Assembly: GCA_023393165.1 (NCBI GenBank)
Contig: JAEWMJ010000006.1
Location: 186,001-250,000 of the forward strand
Direction: 5' to 3'
Source of the DNA: Bacillota bacterium
GTDB lineage: Bacteria; Bacillota; Clostridia; Christensenellales; Christensenellaceae
Length of the DNA: 64,000 nucleotides
In this document: in pieces, positions 33,382 to 41,533 of the stretch
How positions within the stretch are numbered: the first letter of the stretch is position 1
Layout of the letters: each line of letters begins with the position of its first letter
Notes under the pieces: generated by a model
Told to the model about the DNA's origin: nothing
Seen by the model: the letters and a program-made list of their open reading frames with translations, nothing else
Databases searched by the model: none
Position numbers and translations under genes: made by a program

Positions 33382-34322
33382 AAAAAAGAATCTTAATCAT
33401 GGCCGGCATGTTTTTTCTTTTTTGTATTCTGCAGGGCTGCACGCTGGATAGCGGCGCTCAGTATAAATACGTTTTTGGCTACTCAACGCCGTCCCTTCAG
33501 AACCCTTTTTGGGTAAGCGTTACAAATGCCATGCAGCAAAAAGCGGATGAAATGGGCGTCGGACTGACTGTAAGGGATGCGCAGAACGATACTGCCAAAC
33601 AGGCATCGGATATTGAAGACCTGATCGAGCAGAAGGTTAATGTGCTGATGGTTACTCCGTATGACAGCGTTTCGCTTTCTCCCGTAATCAAACTGGCCAA
33701 CAAGGCGGGCATCCCCGTGTTGATTGTGGATATAGGCTTAAACGCCCGGGATGTGGAGTATGAGTCGCTTATTATTACGGACAATTATTTGGGCGGCAGG
33801 ATGATAGGTGAGTGGATGATACAGTATTTTAAAGACAACCGTATAGAAAATCCCACGGTGGCAACAATTGAGGCGCAGCTCGGTGCGGAAAACGCGAGAC
33901 AGCGGCATCAGGGGTTTATCGATATAATGAAGGAAAACGGTATTGAGGTGGTGCTGGATCGCTCCGCCAATTCATTGCGGGATCAGGCGATGCTTGTGAT
34001 GGAAGATTTTTTGCAGACGTGCCCGGATTTGACAGCGGTATTTGCCGAAAACGATGATATGGCCCTGGGTGCGTTGCAGGCTGTGAAACAATCCCAGGCA
34101 AAAACTATTATTGCAGGGTACGACGGCGTGCAGGACGCATATGAAGAAATAAGGAATGGCTCAAACCTGAAAGTGGATATCAGCCAGCAGCCCGATCAAA
34201 TGGGAATACGTGCCGTGGAGCTTGCCTGTGACATTGTTGAAGGGAAAGAAATCGATAAAGAGGTGCAGATTGTCCCCATACTGGTTACGCAGGACAGTAC
34301 GAATTATATACCTGCGGGTTGA
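33378..34322 (+). CDS. Sugar ABC importer binding lipoprotein, RbsB-like (cassette 1)
   Basis: 314 residues. Signal peptide with lipobox LQGC (lipidated Cys at about 21), then a type I periplasmic-binding fold with two lobes (FGYSTPSLQNPFW, VRDAQNDTAKQASDIEDLI, VLMVTPYDSVSLSPV, AVFAENDDMALGALQAV, IIAGYDGV). The lobes match ribose/galactose-type receptors. Its ligand cannot be told by eye; the pentose or hexose family is likely. It is translated from an ATG that overlaps the permease stop, and a terminator follows. Confidence 0.9.
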   Translation: MKKRILIMAGMFFLFCILQGCTLDSGAQYKYVFGYSTPSLQNPFWVSVTNAMQQKADEMGVGLTVRDAQNDTAKQASDIEDLIEQKVNVLMVTPYDSVSLSPVIKLANKAGIPVLIVDIGLNARDVEYESLIITDNYLGGRMIGEWMIQYFKDNRIENPTVATIEAQLGAENARQRHQGFIDIMKENGIEVVLDRSANSLRDQAMLVMEDFLQTCPDLTAVFAENDDMALGALQAVKQSQAKTIIAGYDGVQDAYEEIRNGSNLKVDISQQPDQMGIRAVELACDIVEGKEIDKEVQIVPILVTQDSTNYIPAG

Positions 34323-34381
34323 TTCAGACTGCCGGCAACCTCCGATCACAGTACAAATTAAAAAATAATTTATAAAACCGA

Positions 34382-34410
34382 ACTCCGCTAAAAAGCGGGG
34401 TATTTTTTTA
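34382..34410 (+). terminator. Intrinsic terminator of cassette 1
   Basis: ACTCCGC / GCGGGGT (one G-U pair) stem with a six-base A-rich loop, then a T run. Confidence 0.85.
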
Positions 34411-34471
34411 TAAAAAATTATGATATAAAAAGAAGGAATTTCAAAACGAAAGTAGAAATATTTAAATATAG

Positions 34472-34485
34472 TTACGAAACGAAAG
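34472..34485 (+). promoter_or_regulatory. Candidate DeoR operator upstream of cassette 2
   Basis: TTACGAAACGAAAG, 13 of 14 bases identical to 29977-29990. A related AAAACGAAAG occurs at 34443-34452. The site lies 124 bases before the ATPase gene in an AT-rich promoter region. Confidence 0.4.
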
Positions 34486-34608
34486 TATTTAATATAAAAT
34501 CAAAAATAAGTACCTGCCGTTCGAATATTTATCATCTGTGCACAGTACCGTTTTGCACCCGTAAATAAACGGGGCTTGAAATAATCAATAACGAAATGGG
34601 GTCGTGCA

Positions 34609-36111
34609 ATGTCTGAATTCATTCTTGAATTAAAAGGAATAACAAAGATTTTCCCGGGCGTACGTGCGCTGGATGACGTACACTTTCAGCTGAAATACGG
34701 TGAGATCCATGCATTGATGGGAGAAAACGGCGCAGGCAAATCAACTTTCATAAAGATAATCACCGGAGTGCACAGGCAGGAAAAAGGCGAAATTTATTAT
34801 GAAGGGAAAATGGTGGATATAAGGAACCCAAAAGACGCGCAAAATCTCGGCATAGCCGCGATCTATCAAAACGTTACCTGCTATCCCGATCTTTCGGTAA
34901 CGGAAAATATCTATCTGGAACATGAAGAGGTATCACCCAAGATGAAGCGCATTCTGTGGAAAAGCATGCACGAGAAGGCGCAAAAGCTGTTGGACGAACT
35001 GAAAGCGGACTTTTCATCAAAGACCCAGATGGGCGCGCTGAGCGTTGCACAGCAACAGATCGTGGAAATTGTTAAGGCGCTGTCTATGAACGCCAAGCTG
35101 ATCATAATGGATGAACCTACCGCAGCTCTTACAAACAGCGAATGCGAGAACCTGTACAAGATCATAAGACAGCTCAGGGATAAAGGCGTTGCGATTATAT
35201 TTATTTCCCACAAGTTTGAAGACGTGGAGAAACTGGCTTCCAGGGTAACGGTTTTCAGGGACGCAAGGTACATAGGCACCTGGAATGTGGAGGAGATCAC
35301 CAAACCCAAACTGATAGAGGCAATGGTGGGCCGCGAGATCACGCAGTTTTTCCCGAAAAAGGAATCCGTCGTCAGACAGGAACTCCTCCGTGTGGAAGGC
35401 CTGTGTAAAATCGGTTTATTTGCCGATATATCATTTTCACTGCATGAAGGCGAGATCCTGGGATTGACCGGCCTGGTGGGCGCAGGGCGCACGGAAGTAT
35501 GCGAGACCATATTCGGCATACGCAAAAAAGATGCGGGCTCAATTTTTATAGAAGGTAAAAAAGCGGACATCAGGCAGCCCATAGACGCAATGAATTACGG
35601 TATAGGGTTCCTGCCGGAAGACAGGCAGAAGCAGGGCCTAGTGCTGCCCTGGGAGATCAGTAAAAACATTACGCTTCCAAATCTTGAAAAATACGCGAGA
35701 AAAGGCTGGATAGACTTGCAGAAGGAAAATGAAGTAGCGCAGGAGTTTGCTAAAAAGGTAAACGTAAAAGCGCAGAGCATCTTCGATCTGGCAAGATCGC
35801 TCTCCGGCGGCAACCAGCAAAAGGCGGTGGTGGCAAAATTGCTTAGCATCGCGCCAAAAATTATTATTATGGACGAACCTACCAAGGGCATAGATATAGG
35901 CGCTAAGGCAGCCATATATGAGATCATGGAGAGGCTGGTTCAGACCGGGCACGGGATTATTATGGTTTCTTCCGAAATGCTTGAAGTACTGGAGATGAGC
36001 GACAGGATCATCGTGATGAGCGAGGGCCGGATCACCGGCGAGATGAACGCCGGGGAAGCTACCCAGGAAGGCATTCTGGAACGCGCTGTGACCAAATCAC
36101 AGGCAAATTAG
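34609..36111 (+). CDS. Rhamnose-type ABC importer ATPase (cassette 2)
   Basis: 500 residues, two NBDs. Domain 1 has Walker A GENGAGKST, signature-region LSVAQQQIVEI and Walker B LIIMDEPTAALT; domain 2 has VGAGRTEVCE, LSGGNQQKAVVAK and IIIMDEPTKGID. It serves the two permeases that follow with almost no gap. The link to rhamnose comes from the RhaS-like binding protein and the L-rhamnose isomerase gene in the same unit. Confidence 0.9.
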   Translation: MSEFILELKGITKIFPGVRALDDVHFQLKYGEIHALMGENGAGKSTFIKIITGVHRQEKGEIYYEGKMVDIRNPKDAQNLGIAAIYQNVTCYPDLSVTENIYLEHEEVSPKMKRILWKSMHEKAQKLLDELKADFSSKTQMGALSVAQQQIVEIVKALSMNAKLIIMDEPTAALTNSECENLYKIIRQLRDKGVAIIFISHKFEDVEKLASRVTVFRDARYIGTWNVEEITKPKLIEAMVGREITQFFPKKESVVRQELLRVEGLCKIGLFADISFSLHEGEILGLTGLVGAGRTEVCETIFGIRKKDAGSIFIEGKKADIRQPIDAMNYGIGFLPEDRQKQGLVLPWEISKNITLPNLEKYARKGWIDLQKENEVAQEFAKKVNVKAQSIFDLARSLSGGNQQKAVVAKLLSIAPKIIIMDEPTKGIDIGAKAAIYEIMERLVQTGHGIIMVSSEMLEVLEMSDRIIVMSEGRITGEMNAGEATQEGILERAVTKSQAN

Positions 36112-36133
36112 ATTGAGTGCAGGGGTGAAAAAA

Positions 36134-37141
36134 TTGAAGAATAAAGAAATCAAGGATAACAGTTTCAGGGAATCCATCTCAAAGTTCAGGGAAATCGGGC
36201 TGCTTGCCTTTATAATCATTTTTGCTGTTATAGTTCAATTAAATAATTCAAAGTTTTTCTCGTTTGAAAATATAAACGATCTGCTCAAAAACTGCGCGAT
36301 TTACGGGATACTTGCGATCGGCATGATGATGGTGATCATCACCAGGGGCATAGACCTCTCGATCGGCGCCACGCTTGCGCTGGCAGGCATGTCTACCGCT
36401 CTGGTCGTTTCCAAAAACCCGGGCCTTCCCATTATAGGAGCGCTTGGGATAGGCATAGGCGTGGGGCTGGCCTGCGGCATTATCATCGGCCTGATCGTGG
36501 CGGGGATAAGGATACTTCCTATAATAGCAACGCTTGGCATGATGAATATTTACAGGGGGCTGACCTATATCATAAGCAACGGGTCGTGGGTCAGCGCGAA
36601 CCAGATGTCGGACGCTTTTAAATCCATTTCAACAACATCTTTTCTGAATATCAACATGCTTATATGGATCGCGCTTGCATCGTTCCTGATTGCATTTTAT
36701 TTTTTGGAGTATTCAAGGACGGGCAGAAAGATATATGCGGTCGGCAGCAACCCGGATTCCGCCGTGGTAAGCGGAATCGAATGCGGACGGATTTACCTGC
36801 TCGTATATACCATAATGGGAGCGCTGGCGGGCCTGGCGGGCGTGCTTTACGTATCAAAATACGCGTCCGCACAGGGCGATTCGGCGACAGGCTACGAACT
36901 GTCGGTAATAGCGGTCTGTGTGATCGGCGGCGTAAATATCGCCGGGGGATCGGGCAGGATCATCGGTGTAGTATTGGGCACAATTCTCTTCGGCATTATA
37001 AACAATGCGCTGCCGCTAATCAGTGTTTCGGAATTCTGGCAAAGCGCATTGCAGGGAATCATTATACTGTTTGCCGTTCTATTGAATGTATTCATTAAAC
37101 GGTCTGTGGATAAGGGCAATTTAAGCAGGAGGGCAATATAA
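36134..37141 (+). CDS. Rhamnose-type ABC importer permease 1 (cassette 2)
   Basis: 335 residues, multi-span RbsC-type permease (VIITRGIDLSIGATLALAGM; SVIAVCVIGGVNIAGGSGRI). I choose the TTG at 36134 because AGGGGTG lies six bases before it; an in-frame TTG at 36113, two bases after the ATPase stop, has no site. It should pair with permease 2, which starts directly after its stop codon. The hydrophilic N-terminus (about 20 residues) is cytoplasmic. Confidence 0.88.
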   Translation: MKNKEIKDNSFRESISKFREIGLLAFIIIFAVIVQLNNSKFFSFENINDLLKNCAIYGILAIGMMMVIITRGIDLSIGATLALAGMSTALVVSKNPGLPIIGALGIGIGVGLACGIIIGLIVAGIRILPIIATLGMMNIYRGLTYIISNGSWVSANQMSDAFKSISTTSFLNINMLIWIALASFLIAFYFLEYSRTGRKIYAVGSNPDSAVVSGIECGRIYLLVYTIMGALAGLAGVLYVSKYASAQGDSATGYELSVIAVCVIGGVNIAGGSGRIIGVVLGTILFGIINNALPLISVSEFWQSALQGIIILFAVLLNVFIKRSVDKGNLSRRAI

Positions 37142-38146
37142 ATGGAAAAAGAAATGGCTGAAAGATTAATCGGCAAAAGAGAATTTGTTGCCAAAAAATT
37201 CTTTTTGCAATGGGAATGGATACTTGCATATATACTGATCATTGTAACGGTAATCAATACGCTGATGTCGCCCGATACCTATTTTTCTGGAATGATGACG
37301 CAGATGAGCGATATTCTGGGCAAATCGTTTATCGTGTTTCCCATGGTATTTGTTATCCTGCTGGGCGATATTGATATTTCGGTTGCTTCTACAACGGCGC
37401 TGTCCGCAGTACTGATGGGCGTTTCTTATCAGGCGGGGATGCCTATGCCGCTTGCTCTGCTGCTGTGCCTCGGCGTGGGAACGATGTGTGGATTTTTTAA
37501 TGGCTGGCTGCAGATCAGGTTCAAAGAACTTTCCGCCGTTATCGTAACACTTTCAACCATGACGCTGTACCGCGGCATTGCCTATATCATACTTGAGGAT
37601 CAGGCTGCCGGGGGATTCCCCACATGGTTCCAGTACTTCTCCTACGGAAAAATTTTGGGTATACCGTTTATTCTGATCTGTTTTGCAGGTTGCGCGGTAT
37701 TGTACTCGTTGATACTGCATAAAACCATTTTTGGCAGGCGGCTGTATGCCATGGGCAACAACATCACCGCAAGCCGGTTCTCAGGCGTTAAAGCGGACCG
37801 GATAAAACTGACTGTGTTTACACTCGCCGGGCTTATGTCGGGCGTATATGCGATATTTCTGACGTCCACCATGATGAGCACCCGCCCAAATGTGGCCAAC
37901 GGCGCTGAGCTGGATGTCATAGCAATGGCTGTACTGGGCGGCGTTTCAACTGCCGGAGGAAAGGGAAGTATGATCGGACCGATTATAGCGGTTTTCGTTA
38001 TTGGTTTTCTGAAATATGGATTGGGTATGGTCAACGCAAGTTCCCAGTTGATTATCATAATTGTCGGTTTGCTGCTGATTATTGCCGTTTCAATTCCACA
38101 GATACAGGAATGGTACCGAGCCGGAAGGTCCAGGCAAGCAAATTAA
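37142..38146 (+). CDS. Rhamnose-type ABC importer permease 2 (cassette 2)
   Basis: 334 residues, RbsC-type. The conserved segments are LGDIDISVASTTALSAV and VIAMAVLGGVSTAGGKGSMIG. It starts at the base after the stop of permease 1 with GGAGGG upstream, so equal synthesis is expected. A two-permease arrangement with a single double-NBD ATPase is as in RhaP/RhaQ systems of rhizobia. The C-terminus is basic (YRAGRSRQAN). Confidence 0.88.
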   Translation: MEKEMAERLIGKREFVAKKFFLQWEWILAYILIIVTVINTLMSPDTYFSGMMTQMSDILGKSFIVFPMVFVILLGDIDISVASTTALSAVLMGVSYQAGMPMPLALLLCLGVGTMCGFFNGWLQIRFKELSAVIVTLSTMTLYRGIAYIILEDQAAGGFPTWFQYFSYGKILGIPFILICFAGCAVLYSLILHKTIFGRRLYAMGNNITASRFSGVKADRIKLTVFTLAGLMSGVYAIFLTSTMMSTRPNVANGAELDVIAMAVLGGVSTAGGKGSMIGPIIAVFVIGFLKYGLGMVNASSQLIIIIVGLLLIIAVSIPQIQEWYRAGRSRQAN

Positions 38147-38197
38147 CGGATCGGTTTAATCGCGTCTGTTAATAAATAAAAAAACAGGAGGAAAAAA

Positions 38198-39358
38198 ATG
38201 AAAAAACTAATTGCAATCGTAGTAGTTTTAGCGTTGGTTGTTGTTATGCTTGCTGCATGCACAACTACGCCTGCCGAATCATCGGCGCCAGCATCCTCGG
38301 AAGCCCCGGCGTCGTCGGCAGCGCCTGCTTCATCGGAAGCCGCATCCGAAGCCCCAGCCTCTTCGGCTCCCGCCGAATCCGCTTCTGCAGCGGCGGAAGT
38401 CAAGCAGCCCGGATCCACAGGCCCCGAAACATTTGCAATCATATTCAAGAATACGGGCAATCCATACGGCGAGAAACTGATGGAAGGTTTCAGAGTGGCT
38501 GTGGAAGATGAACTCGGTTACACCTGCATTAAAAAATCACCTCAAAACCCCACGGCAGAAGACCAGATCGCCATTATCAATCAGTTGGTCAGCCAGAAAG
38601 TAAGCGCCATCGCAATTTCAGCTAACGATGCGGATGCTCTGCAGCCTGCCCTGACAGCCGCAATGGATGCGGGCATAAAGGTACTGTCCTATGACTCGGC
38701 TGTAAACCCGGCCAGCAGGCAGGTATTCATCAATCAGGCGGATCCGGATGCGATCGGACGCATATTGGTTGAATCCGCGTACGATATGACGGGAGGATCC
38801 GGACAGTTTGCGATTTTAAGCGCAACATCACAGGCGGCAAACCAGAATCTGTGGATTGAGAAAATGAAAAAAGTACTTGAGGATTCTAAGTATGCTAACC
38901 TCGAACTCGTTAAAGTGGCATACGGCGACGATATCCGTGACAAGAGCGTATCCGAAACGGAAGGCCTGCTTCAGGCATATCCGGATCTGAAATGCATTGT
39001 TGCGCCAACAACGGTCGGCATTGCCGCGGCAGGTAAAGTTCTTACCGATAAAGGACTCCAGGGGAAGGTTGCGTTAACCGGACTTGGCTTGCCGAGTGAA
39101 ATGGCGGATTATATTACAAACGGCGTATGCGAGTATATGTATCTGTGGAATCCAATTGACGTCGGATACTTGACCGGATATACCGCGTTATCGATTGTAA
39201 AAGGCGAAACCACGGGTAAGGCAGGCGATAAACTGACGGCCGGAAAACTTGGCGAAAAATCCGTAACGGACGACGGCGCGGGAGGAACGCAGATACTTCT
39301 TGGAGATCCCTTTAAATTCGACAAGAGCAATATTGACGAGTGGAAGTCCGTATATTGA
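38198..39358 (+). CDS. Rhamnose-binding lipoprotein, RhaS-like (cassette 2)
   Basis: 386 residues. Lipobox LAAC (Cys at 21), then about 45 residues of Ala/Ser/Pro/Glu repeats as a spacer, then the binding domain. The end of the protein (YLWNPIDVGYLTGYTAL, KLTAGKLG, LLGDPFKFDKSNID) fits the rhamnose-binding RhaS group rather than ribose receptors. Strong AGGAGG site. A long hairpin follows before rhaA. The ligand assignment is supported by the isomerase gene next to it, but is still inference. Confidence 0.85.
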   Translation: MKKLIAIVVVLALVVVMLAACTTTPAESSAPASSEAPASSAAPASSEAASEAPASSAPAESASAAAEVKQPGSTGPETFAIIFKNTGNPYGEKLMEGFRVAVEDELGYTCIKKSPQNPTAEDQIAIINQLVSQKVSAIAISANDADALQPALTAAMDAGIKVLSYDSAVNPASRQVFINQADPDAIGRILVESAYDMTGGSGQFAILSATSQAANQNLWIEKMKKVLEDSKYANLELVKVAYGDDIRDKSVSETEGLLQAYPDLKCIVAPTTVGIAAAGKVLTDKGLQGKVALTGLGLPSEMADYITNGVCEYMYLWNPIDVGYLTGYTALSIVKGETTGKAGDKLTAGKLGEKSVTDDGAGGTQILLGDPFKFDKSNIDEWKSVY

Positions 39359-39377
39359 CGCTGCGCTCTAAAAACTG

Positions 39378-39412
39378 AATTTTAAGCCTCCGGTCGCCGG
39401 AGGCTTAAAATT
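39378..39412 (+). other. Long intercistronic hairpin after the binding-protein gene
   Basis: Perfect 16-base arms (AATTTTAAGCCTCCGG and complement) with a TCG loop; no proper T run follows. Placed between the abundant binding protein and rhaA, it is likely an mRNA-stabilising or partial-termination structure. Confidence 0.7.
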
Positions 39413-39471
39413 AATGCAAAACCTCCAATAATAGTGGAAGTTTCATTGATTCAATGTGTAAGGAGAATTAC

Positions 39472-40728
39472 ATGAGAGATACGGATACGGTTTTAAATGA
39501 TTATGCTAAGGCAAAATCCCGGTATAAAAGTCTTGATGTCGATACGGACCGGGCGATAGGCATATTAAAGGAAATTCCGTTGTCCATCCATTGCTGGCAG
39601 GGGAACGATGTGATGGGCCTTGAATCGGATGGGGAACTGACAGGGGGAATCATGGCCACGGGCAATTATGCCGGCAGGGCGCGTACGGGAGATGAATTGA
39701 GGCAGGATATCGACAAGGCTTTTTCGCTGATACCCGGGAAAAAGAAATTGAATCTACATGCCATGTATGCGGAATTTTACGGCGTAAAGGCGGAAAGGGA
39801 TGCAATAGACGCGTCTCATTTCACAAAATGGATAGAGTGGGCAAAACGGAATGGATATGGGCTTGATTTTAATCCCACCCTGTTTTCCCACCAAATGTTC
39901 AGAGATAATATGTCTTTAACGCATTCAGATAAAAAAATCGTAAAGTTTTGGGTCGAACACTGTAAAAGGACCCGGGAGATCGGCTCTGAATTTGGTAAAC
40001 AGCTTGGGACGCCCTGCGTAAACAATATTTGGGTGGCGGATGGAATGAAAGACACGCCGGCGCAAAGACTGATGTTCAGGCAACGCTTAAAGGATGCTCT
40101 GGATGAGATATTTGAAGTTAAATATCTCAAGTCCTGCCTGGTGGATTCGGTCGAAAGCAAACTCTTTGGAATCGGGACCGAAAGCTTTGTTCCGGGATCT
40201 TTCGAGTTTTATCTTGGATATGCAATTAAAAACAATTTAACCCTTTGTCTGGATTCAGGGCATTTTCATCCAACAGAAACCATTGCGGATAAAATCAGTT
40301 CGGTTCTTCTTTATATTGATAATATATTATTGCATGTATCCCGCGGTATACGGTGGGACAGCGATCATGTGGCGGCGCTCTCCGACGATACAAAGATGAT
40401 CGCCAGGGAATGTATCGTGTCGGGGATAAACCGAGTTTTTTGCGCACTTGATTATTTTGACGCAAGTATCAACCGGATCGCGGCCTGGGTGATTGGAGCC
40501 AGAGCGTTTTTAAAAGCGCTTCTGATCGCCTTGTTGGAACCTGAGATAATCCGGGATGCCGAAGAAAAAATGGATTATACAATGCGCTTTGCGCTCATGG
40601 AAGAAATAAAGCAGCTTCCATGGGGGGCTGTTTGGGACCGATTTTGTATCGAATGCGGAGTTCCGGCAGGGTTTGATTGGATGGAAGAAATAAGAACCTA
40701 TGAGACGGATATTTTAAAAAAGCGATAG
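39472..40728 (+). CDS. rhaA: L-rhamnose isomerase
   Basis: 418 residues, the usual size. Interconverts L-rhamnose and L-rhamnulose in the cytoplasm. Family signatures: SIHCWQGNDVMG near the N-terminus, NLHAMYAEF, the metal-binding strands LDSGHFHPTE and RWDSDHVAALSDD, and CALDYFDASINR. I take the ATG at 39472, since AAGGAG lies seven bases upstream; an ATG 18 bases earlier precedes that site. It is encoded with the RhaS-like importer. Neither rhamnulokinase nor rhamnulose-1-phosphate aldolase is in the window. Confidence 0.95.
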   Translation: MRDTDTVLNDYAKAKSRYKSLDVDTDRAIGILKEIPLSIHCWQGNDVMGLESDGELTGGIMATGNYAGRARTGDELRQDIDKAFSLIPGKKKLNLHAMYAEFYGVKAERDAIDASHFTKWIEWAKRNGYGLDFNPTLFSHQMFRDNMSLTHSDKKIVKFWVEHCKRTREIGSEFGKQLGTPCVNNIWVADGMKDTPAQRLMFRQRLKDALDEIFEVKYLKSCLVDSVESKLFGIGTESFVPGSFEFYLGYAIKNNLTLCLDSGHFHPTETIADKISSVLLYIDNILLHVSRGIRWDSDHVAALSDDTKMIARECIVSGINRVFCALDYFDASINRIAAWVIGARAFLKALLIALLEPEIIRDAEEKMDYTMRFALMEEIKQLPWGAVWDRFCIECGVPAGFDWMEEIRTYETDILKKR

Positions 40729-40760
40729 ATTAAACTTGCTTATCCTGAAGGAGGAAACGA

Positions 40761-41198
40761 ATGGGCACAAATTGGACGGCTTTGGATAACAAAAAATTAG
40801 AGATTTGCGCGAAATATTTTGCCATGCTGGAATTTGTTGCACTGGATTACAAGGTATTTGAACCGGAATCAGACCATACCGGAGTAGATTTTATAGCGCG
40901 AAGAACGGACGGCCTTTGTCTTAAGCTGCAGGTTGTTCCAATCCGGCAATCCAGTATTATTCTCAAAAGAAAGTGCAGTTGGAAACTGCGCGGTTCAGAC
41001 CCGCATATTTATGCAATGATCCTCCTTTTTATCAACGGAATTCTGCCCGAACCGTTTCTCATCCCGGCTCTTGCCTGGAAATTTCCGAATGATCTGCTGA
41101 TCAAAGATACGGATCAAAAATTGAACCTGAAACTGGATAACAGGAGCATCCGGTTATTGGAAAAATACGGGATGGTAAAAATACTAAAAACCATATAA
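40761..41198 (+). CDS. DUF4365-like nuclease-fold protein with lost catalytic lysine
   Basis: 145 residues. The pattern ...GVDFIARRTDGLCLKLQVVPIR... and the later LIP...W motif look like the PD-(D/E)XK-type fold of DUF4365-like proteins (D43, then Q57-x-V59), but the expected QxK lysine is a valine, so nuclease activity is doubtful. It lies 32 bases after rhaA with GGAGGA upstream, as last gene of the rhamnose unit. Function unknown. I am fairly sure of the fold resemblance, not of any role in sugar use. Confidence 0.5.
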   Translation: MGTNWTALDNKKLEICAKYFAMLEFVALDYKVFEPESDHTGVDFIARRTDGLCLKLQVVPIRQSSIILKRKCSWKLRGSDPHIYAMILLFINGILPEPFLIPALAWKFPNDLLIKDTDQKLNLKLDNRSIRLLEKYGMVKILKTI

Positions 41199-41298
41199 AT
41201 ATGACATGGCGTTTCCTCCGCAGGCGTAAAACATATTTAGCGGGCATACCATGTTTTTTATGAATGTAACATGGCATAAACAATTTTATAAAAAAAAC

Positions 41299-41325
41299 TA
41301 AACTTAAAAAAAATTTATACGATAT
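41299..41325 (+). promoter_or_regulatory. Candidate sigma-D (sigma-28) promoter for the chemoreceptor
   Basis: TAAA (41299-41302), exactly 15 bases, then TACGATAT (41318-41325); consensus TAAA-N15-GCCGATAA. It lies about 210 bases before the chemoreceptor gene in a 335-base non-coding region, which otherwise shows only weak ACATGG/CCATGT inverted repeats near 41204-41254. Confidence 0.5.
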
Positions 41326-41533
41326 TATCATTAGTGGAAAATCTTAGGTAAATTCATATATTTTTAAATAGGTATTTAAGGTATCAGTATGAGTAGGGCA
41401 TTTGCACTTTACCTGTTTATTTTTTTGCGCAAAAAACATTAATTAATAGGAAAGAAAGAGGATGAATGAACGGAAAACGATATGAACTGCTTGACCAAAT
41501 AGTACATTAACAGTATGTAAGGGGATTACTAGA

